Shown: positions 59,880 through 63,787 of the stretch, one piece after another | Numbering within the stretch: position 1 is the stretch's first letter | Layout: each line of letters begins with the position of its first letter | DNA from: Candidatus Gastranaerophilales bacterium | GTDB lineage: Bacteria > Cyanobacteriota > Vampirovibrionia > Gastranaerophilales > Gastranaerophilaceae | DNA length: 63,787 nt | Assembly (NCBI GenBank): GCA_944323045.1 | Contig: CALUQX010000016.1 | Coordinates: 1-63,787, forward strand | Direction: 5' to 3' | Translations under genes and position numbers: made by a program | The notes under the pieces: generated by a model | The model's input: the letters and a program-made list of their open reading frames with translations, nothing else | What the model was told of the DNA's origin: nothing | The model's database searches: none

Positions 59880-61088
59880 ATGGCACGTGAAAAGTATGAA
59901 CGTACGAAACCGCACGTAAACGTAGGTACAATTGGCCACGTTGACCACGGTAAAACAACATTGACAGCAGCAATTACAGCTGTATTGGCTGCTGCAGGTC
60001 AAGCTGCATTGAAAAAATTCGATGAAATCGACGCAGCTCCAGAAGAAAGAGCAAGAGGTATAACCATCTCTACTGCTCACGTAGAATATGAAACTGAATC
60101 AAGACACTATGCACACGTTGACTGCCCGGGGCACGCTGACTATGTTAAAAACATGATTACAGGTGCTGCTCAAATGGACGGCGCAATCCTCGTTGTAGCT
60201 GCAACTGACGGTGCAATGCCTCAGACTCGTGAACACATCCTGTTAGCAAGACAGGTTGGTGTTCCTAACCTCGTTGTATTCTTAAACAAATGCGACATGG
60301 TTGATGACCCTGAATTGTTAGAATTGGTTGAAATGGAAGTTAGAGAACTTCTTTCTTCATACGAATTCGACGGCGACAACATCCCATTCATCCACGGTTC
60401 TGCATTGAAAGCATTGGAAGCTGCTCAAGCTAACCCTGCTATCAAACGCGGTGAAGACAAATGGGTTGACAAAATCTGGGAATTGATGGATGCAATCGAC
60501 AACTACTTCCCAACTCCTGAACGTGACTTAGACAAACCGTTCTTGATGCCTGTTGAAGACGTATTCTCAATCACAGGTCGTGGTACAGTTGCTACAGGTC
60601 GTGTAGAACGTGGTGTTGTTAAAGTTGGTGATGAAGTTGAATTAGTTGGTTTAGGCGAAACTAAGAAAACAACTGTTACCGGTGTTGAAATGTTCAGAAA
60701 ATCACTTGATCAAGGTCAAGCTGGTGATAACATTGGTGCATTGCTTCGTGGTATCGACAAAACTGAAATTCAACGTGGTCAAGTACTTGCTAAACCTGGT
60801 ACAATTCATCCACACACTAAATTTACAGCTAACGTTTACGTATTGACTAAAGAAGAAGGCGGACGTCATACCCCATTCTTCCCTGGTTACAGACCTCAGT
60901 TCTACATCAGAACAACTGACGTAACCGGTTCAATCAAATTTGACGGTCAAATGGTAATGCCTGGTGATAACGTAGTTATGGAAGTTGAACTCATCGCTCC
61001 GGTTGCTATCGAAGAAGGTATGAGATTCGCTATCCGTGAAGGCGGTCACACAGTTGGTGCCGGTGTTGTAGACAAAATTATTGAATAA
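59880..61088 (+). CDS. tuf: Elongation factor Tu
   Basis: A 402-residue GTPase that delivers aminoacyl-tRNA to the ribosome. The G motifs are [19 protein letters not shown] and NKCDMVDD, with SALKALEA. The start [20 protein letters not shown] and the [13 protein letters not shown] region read close to cyanobacterial EF-Tu. Unusually it stands alone, with its own promoter and terminator, not after fusA. Expression is probably high. Confidence 0.97.
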   Translation: MAREKYERTKPHVNVGTIGHVDHGKTTLTAAITAVLAAAGQAALKKFDEIDAAPEERARGITISTAHVEYETESRHYAHVDCPGHADYVKNMITGAAQMDGAILVVAATDGAMPQTREHILLARQVGVPNLVVFLNKCDMVDDPELLELVEMEVRELLSSYEFDGDNIPFIHGSALKALEAAQANPAIKRGEDKWVDKIWELMDAIDNYFPTPERDLDKPFLMPVEDVFSITGRGTVATGRVERGVVKVGDEVELVGLGETKKTTVTGVEMFRKSLDQGQAGDNIGALLRGIDKTEIQRGQVLAKPGTIHPHTKFTANVYVLTKEEGGRHTPFFPGYRPQFYIRTTDVTGSIKFDGQMVMPGDNVVMEVELIAPVAIEEGMRFAIREGGHTVGAGVVDKIIE

Positions 61089-61113
61089 TTGGGTTTACAA
61101 TACTTATAAATTT

Positions 61114-61149
61114 AAAAAGCGGTTTGGATAAATTCTAAACCGCTTTTTT
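61114..61149 (+). terminator. Terminator after tuf
   Basis: AAAAAGCGGTTT at 61114-61125 pairs with AAACCGCTTTTT at 61137-61148, with T continuing. Confidence 0.88.
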
Positions 61150-61223
61150 GTGTATATGGGGTTGAAATTTTGGGAGCGATATGTAATAATGGAAGTATGA
61201 GGACGGAACTTAGAGGAGTTTAG

Positions 61224-61436
61224 ATGGCAGGGAAACTGGCAGAAGAACAAAAACATAAAGTCGGTTGGGCATACTTACCCAACAGTGAAAAAGTTGTTGC
61301 GCTGAAAAAGTCTGGTGGTAGTGAAAGTTTGCACGGCGAAAAAACGGCACTCACTCCACTCTCCACACTCACCACTGCCCCGTATGGGGTGCAAACCCGC
61401 ATGAATAGAGCATTTGCGGGGGGGGGGGGTATCTAA
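61224..61436 (+). CDS. Possible phase-variable short protein
   Basis: A strong AGAGGAG five bases before ATG opens a 70-residue frame (MAGKLAEEQKHKVGWAYLPN) that runs into twelve G and stops at once. With one G fewer the frame would continue to 61659, about 145 residues, through a segment (KCNRLNVLADL, SYSLNVFK) that resembles the leader of the prepilin that follows. No known domain. It may be a contingency switch, a decayed prepilin fragment or a homopolymer sequencing error. Confidence 0.4.
   Translation: MAGKLAEEQKHKVGWAYLPNSEKVVALKKSGGSESLHGEKTALTPLSTLTTAPYGVQTRMNRAFAGGGGI
61418..61429. repeat. Poly-G tract (12 G)
   Basis: Twelve consecutive G in an AT-rich genome, inside an open frame. 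Such tracts commonly vary in length and switch genes on or off. Confidence 0.85.
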
Positions 61437-61761
61437 CTCTAAGCCCTACAAGGCTTTCACATACATCATTCAAAAATGTAACCGACTTAACGTCTTAGCG
61501 GATTTGCGTACGGATGTAGCGAACGAATGTGAGCAAATCCGGATAGCGAACGGAATGAGCCGGCTTGTGCGTAAGCACAAAAGGCGAGACTCCGTGAGCG
61601 TGGAGCAAATCCAAGACACGTCTTATAGTCTTAACGTCTTTAAAAGAAACACAAGTTGAAAAGCTTGTGGAAGAATGTATAAAATTCTAAAAGGTAGATT
61701 ATAAACAAGAAAAACGATAAAAAATACAGTTATTAAATAGAATATATGGAGGTAAAACTAA
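61437..61761. other. Region between the poly-G tract and prepilin paralog 2
   Basis: Open in one frame from the tract to 61659 but without its own ribosome-binding site. It includes TTAACGTC-type octamer fragments near 61487 and 61630, and CACAAG/CTTGTG around a TTGAAAAG loop near 61650-61671 that could end transcription. GGAGG at about 61747 serves the next gene. Confidence 0.5.
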
Positions 61762-62907
61762 ATGAAACCAAATTCAACAAAGCTTATTAATCACGTAGAC
61801 ACAAAGCCTAAAAAATGTAAAGGACTTAACGTCCTAACGTCTTATCGTCTTAACGTCTTTAAACACAAACCCGCCTTTACTCTCGCAGAAGTCTTAATCA
61901 CCCTCGCGATAATCGGCGTAGTAGCAGTGCTGACATTACCTGCATTAATCCAGAACTATAACGAAAAGGCATGGGGCACAGCACAAGATGTATTCACCAA
62001 CCGCCTTGAGGTGGCAACAAGACAAATGAATACAGAGGAAAAATTGGCTGGCTATTCAAATACAATGGACTTTGTAAACGAATTGAAGAAATACATAAAA
62101 ATAACAAGAGTATGTGACAATAGCAACATTACAAAATGTTTTAATAAAGAAGTTATTTGGAACGAGGGCGAAGACCCGATAGACATGTCCACAATCAAGA
62201 ATGCGGCATCCCTCGGACAAGACGATTGGGATACGGATACAGTAGCCGTTCAGTTTGCAAATGGTGTGAACGCAATAATTGCATACAATCCAAACACAAC
62301 ACAGGAACCGTTTAATAACCAGTTCAGCGCAACCTCAAACAGTATGGCAATTCTATATGACGTATCCGGAAACAAAAATCCGAATACAAACGGCAAGGAT
62401 ATAAATAATATTAATGTAAGACAATTGGCAGGTACAACAGGCTGTATGATACCGGAATTAGCAGATACGATGTGCATAAGTGAAATATTAGCCCATGGAA
62501 CAGGGTATAGTCCTATGACCTTAGATGAATGTAATCAAGCAGTATCAGAGGGAACCCTGGGAATAAAGCAATGCTACTACAGTAGTGACTATTGGGCAGG
62601 CGCAGTAAAAGCATGCGGAGGAACAAGTAAAATGCCAACAGCTGAACAGCTAGCTCAGCTAGCGACATATGTATACAATTACGACGGAACAATAGGAGCG
62701 GAACAGGATGTTTCAGGACTAGCAATGGACACAACCAAAGCGAGCCAATTCCTCTCAGCCTCACCGTATTCAAACTACTTCTATGTTTGGTCGGGGGAGG
62801 ATTATGGTCACTACGCGTACTTCCGCTACTTTAAATCTACCGACACGGGCTGGTTCTTCTTCACCCGCCACAGCCGCAACCTACTAGCGGTTTGTATTGG
62901 AGAATAA
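61762..62907 (+). CDS. Long prepilin with variable C-terminal domain (paralog 2)
   Basis: A 381-residue prepilin. The leader is about 37 residues (KGLNVLTSYRLNVFKHKPA), much longer than that of paralog 1 (five residues), then FTLAEVLITLAIIGVVAVLT. Residues after the helix match paralog 1 closely over about 160 positions (TAQDVFT.RLEVATRQMNTE, WNEGEDPIDMSTIKNAASLG). The end differs: YFYVWSGEDYGHYAYFRYFK, then LLAVCIGE. The conserved scaffold KACGG, MPT..QLA.LA.Y.Y.YDG, ASQF, WS and LAVC fits a C-lectin-like display fold. Probably an adhesive pilin variant. Confidence 0.83.
   Translation: MKPNSTKLINHVDTKPKKCKGLNVLTSYRLNVFKHKPAFTLAEVLITLAIIGVVAVLTLPALIQNYNEKAWGTAQDVFTNRLEVATRQMNTEEKLAGYSNTMDFVNELKKYIKITRVCDNSNITKCFNKEVIWNEGEDPIDMSTIKNAASLGQDDWDTDTVAVQFANGVNAIIAYNPNTTQEPFNNQFSATSNSMAILYDVSGNKNPNTNGKDINNINVRQLAGTTGCMIPELADTMCISEILAHGTGYSPMTLDECNQAVSEGTLGIKQCYYSSDYWAGAVKACGGTSKMPTAEQLAQLATYVYNYDGTIGAEQDVSGLAMDTTKASQFLSASPYSNYFYVWSGEDYGHYAYFRYFKSTDTGWFFFTRHSRNLLAVCIGE
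61826..61857. repeat. Octamer array inside the prepilin leader
   Basis: Four 8-mers: TTAACGTC, CTAACGTC, TTATCGTC, TTAACGTC. The plus strand is coding; the stop triplets lie on the minus strand. It explains the extra leader length of paralog 2. Confidence 0.8.
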
Positions 62908-62949
62908 TGCACTAATAGACTGCGGCTCGCGTTAAACGGCAACGCTCAC

Positions 62950-62988
62950 AACAACAACGAAAACTCAACGTTTCCGTTGATTGTTGTT
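62950..62988. repeat. Nested hairpin after prepilin paralog 2
   Basis: AACAACAA at 62950-62957 pairs with TTGTTGTT at 62981-62988, and CAACG-TTTC-CGTTG is nested inside at 62966-62979. It sits in a 135-base block absent after paralog 1. Confidence 0.6.
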
Positions 62989-63042
62989 CGTCTCTCGCTG
63001 CGCTCGTGCCTCTGCTCGCCTTGCGGTGTGCTTAGGTGATTC

Positions 63043-63071
63043 CAATTAAGAGGACTTTGTCCTCTTAATTG
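63043..63071. repeat. Hairpin followed by GAAGGCACTA, copy 2
   Basis: CAATTAAGAGGAC pairs perfectly with GTCCTCTTAATTG across TTT. GAAGGCACTAA follows as after paralog 1. Confidence 0.75.
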
Positions 63072-63093
63072 AAGGCACTAAGGGATTAATAAA

Positions 63094-63125
63094 GACGATA
63101 AGACGATAAGACGTTAGGACGATAA
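63094..63125. repeat. Octamer array D
   Basis: Four 8-mers on the plus strand: GACGATAA, GACGATAA, GACGTTAG, GACGATAA. Each ends in a stop triplet. GGCACTAA and GGGATTAA lie just upstream. Confidence 0.8.
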
Positions 63126-63183
63126 GTTCGTTAATAAAAATAGGGCAATTAGGGAAATTCCACATTGCCTTATTTGTTTTCAT

Positions 63184-63295
63184 GTCACCCTGAATTTATT
63201 TCAGGGTCTAACCATTGTTGCATAGGTACAAAGGTTGTAAAAAATACCCCTGACATTTAACAGGTGTCAGATCCTGAAACGAGTTCAGGATGACG
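63184..63295. repeat. Inverted pair of CCCTGAA/TCCTGAA palindromes
   Basis: ACCCTGAA/TTCAGGGT at 63187-63207 and ATCCTGAA/TTCAGGAT at 63271-63291 are related hairpins in opposite orientation around a 60-base centre. This resembles a miniature non-autonomous element built from a REP-like palindrome found in many bacteria. Confidence 0.65.
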
Positions 63296-63325
63296 CAATG
63301 ATTATTGCATAATGCAAACAGTTTC

Positions 63326-63361
63326 GTAGGGTGGGCAAAGCAATGCGTGCCCACCTTTTTT
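63326..63361 (+). repeat. CGTAGGGTG REP-like hairpin
   Basis: GGTGGGCA at 63330-63337 pairs with TGCCCACC at 63348-63355, then six T, so it could also terminate transcription. Confidence 0.7.
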
Positions 63362-63365
63362 ACTT

Positions 63366-63416
63366 GTCGGCTTGGTAAAGCCGACCTACAATGTTTTTGT
63401 CGGGCTAAAGCCCGAC
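63366..63416. repeat. Two GTCGG(G)C hairpins in tandem
   Basis: GTCGGCTT/AAGCCGAC at 63366-63385 and GTCGGGCT/AGCCCGAC at 63399-63416, each followed by CTA, are REP-like palindromes. Confidence 0.7.
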
Positions 63417-63431
63417 CTATTGTTAACTGGG

Positions 63432-63463
63432 GTGACTAAGTGATTAGGTGACTAAGTGCCTAA
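63432..63463. repeat. Octamer array E
   Basis: Four 8-mers on the plus strand: GTGACTAA, GTGATTAG, GTGACTAA, GTGCCTAA. Each ends in a stop triplet. Confidence 0.8.
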
Positions 63464-63478
63464 GAGGTTTCATTTTCA

Positions 63479-63503
63479 GGCAATGTGAATATTCCACGTC
63501 GCC
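63479..63503. repeat. 25-nt hairpin, copy 2
   Basis: GGCAATGTG...CACGTCGCC. Compared with the copy at 54042 it changes one T-A pair to G-C and two G-T pairs to G-C, keeping the stem. Confidence 0.6.
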
Positions 63504-63548
63504 TGATTTATGTAAAGGACTTAACGTCTTAACGTCATTGTTAATTGC

Positions 63549-63594
63549 ACTTCTTTAGCAGTTCCCAGAGTATAAAAGTGGTCTTCGACCACCC
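63549..63594. repeat. ACTTCTTTAGC element, copy 2
   Basis: ACTTCTTTAGC, CCCAGAGTATAAAA, then hairpin GTGGTC-TTC-GACCAC and CCC, as at 54209. Confidence 0.7.
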
Positions 63595-63731
63595 CCCACC
63601 TGAAACACTAAAACTCACATTCGTTCGTTAAGTGTTTCTATCCTCCCCTCAGGAGAGGGCACCAAGCCAACCACGAGGAAACAATCAGTAATACACAAGA
63701 AGATAGAAACAACAGAAAGGAGCAACTCCAA

Positions 63732-63787
63732 ATGAAAACCAAAAACAAAATCAACGAATCAACCGCTCAGACCCATTCCAGAAACAA
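63732..63787 (+). CDS. Prepilin gene, 5' end only
   Basis: ATG at 63732 opens a frame MKTKNKINESTAQTHSRN that runs off the window. It matches the start of the prepilin at 10037 (MRTNNKINEAMAQTHSRN) at most positions, and the upstream GAAAGGAGCAACTCCAA is identical, so the missing part is very probably another prepilin of that subfamily. Confidence 0.75.
   Translation, partial: MKTKNKINESTAQTHSRN

Larger units (their letters stand above)
62908..63731. other. Noncoding repeat-rich region between two prepilin genes
   Basis: No convincing gene over about 820 bases. It holds the nested hairpin, octamer arrays, REP-like palindromes, the 25-nt hairpin, a TTAACGTC pair at 63521-63536 and the ACTTCTTTAGC element, then a stretch leading to the next prepilin. 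Confidence 0.75.

Noticed and set aside
61414-61659. Independent gene after the poly-G tract
   Set aside because: No ribosome-binding site and the start codon sits just before the G run. More likely the distal part of a slipped frame or a decayed prepilin leader.
52827-63042. Diversity-generating retroelement acting on the prepilin C-termini
   Set aside because: The lectin-like tails, the hairpins after the genes and an S23/Avd-like gene are suggestive, but there is no reverse transcriptase, no template repeat and no adenine-specific variation between the two tails. A search of the whole genome for a reverse transcriptase and a matching repeat would decide.

Overview
This window looks like chromosomal DNA from an AT-rich, diderm gut-type bacterium. 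The best fit is Gastranaerophilales (Vampirovibrionia, also called Melainabacteria), the non-photosynthetic sister group of Cyanobacteria. This placement is inferred. It rests on several class III-type prepilin paralogs with the core AFTLAEVLITLAIIGVVAA, an EF-Tu that reads cyanobacterial-like, an outer-membrane tripartite RND pump, LPS-type sugar genes, and short tandem-repeat arrays of a style described in cyanobacteria. No 16S rRNA gene is present to confirm it.

Layout. 1-7 kb: a radical SAM gene with an edge gene diverging from it, a nucleotidyltransferase-fold gene, and a minus-strand operon galE-GT2-UDP-glucuronate decarboxylase-ugd that supplies UDP-galactose and UDP-xylose. 7-14 kb: a DNA glycosylase, a diverged PurD homologue, a prepilin, an XRE regulator, then gltX, a small gene, rsmH and an ftsL-like gene. 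14-21.8 kb: a Fic protein with its own promoter and palindrome, an iron alcohol dehydrogenase, a U32 RNA-hydroxylation-type protein, a membrane HEAGH protein and rfbC-rfbB-rfbD (dTDP-rhamnose, without rfbA). 22-28 kb: an RND efflux operon (adaptor, pump, outer-membrane channel). 28.5-28.9 kb: three tRNA genes. 29-34 kb: small membrane and TPR genes, then nudix regulator-secG-tcdA-SDR. 34-43.2 kb: a lytic transglycosylase and a long minus-strand run bioF-bioG-bioC-ROK-GT9-GGDEF/HD-GYP-thiL-ispD. 43-46.5 kb: a prepilin, a MerR regulator, tRNA-Thr, Hsp20, and tRNA-Pro preceded by two tRNA-derived repeat units. 46.6-51.8 kb: a compact envelope operon with a secreted glycine-zipper protein, a VWA membrane protein, an FHA-like polytopic protein, a TonB-like protein, an unlisted 43-residue membrane protein and a zinc-ribbon/TonB-like protein. 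51.9-63.8 kb: plsY, two long prepilins with closely related cores and divergent tails, a coiled-coil protein, rimP-nusA split by an inverted-repeat-flanked S23/IVP cassette, tuf, a possible phase-variable ORF, and the start of a further prepilin.

The most unusual content is not in the standard genes. (1) Four-unit arrays of 7-9 bp repeats lie around the prepilin genes and the S23 cassette. In the octamer arrays nearly every unit ends in a stop triplet on one strand, and the variation sits mostly there. (2) The noncoding DNA after the two long prepilins shares the same hairpins, with compensatory base changes. (3) The S23 cassette has four 9-mers at each end in inverted orientation, inserted between rimP and nusA. 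(4) Repeats made from pieces of tRNA-Pro lie next to tRNA-Pro. (5) The VWA/FHA-like/TonB-like operon combines domains in a way I cannot match to a named system.
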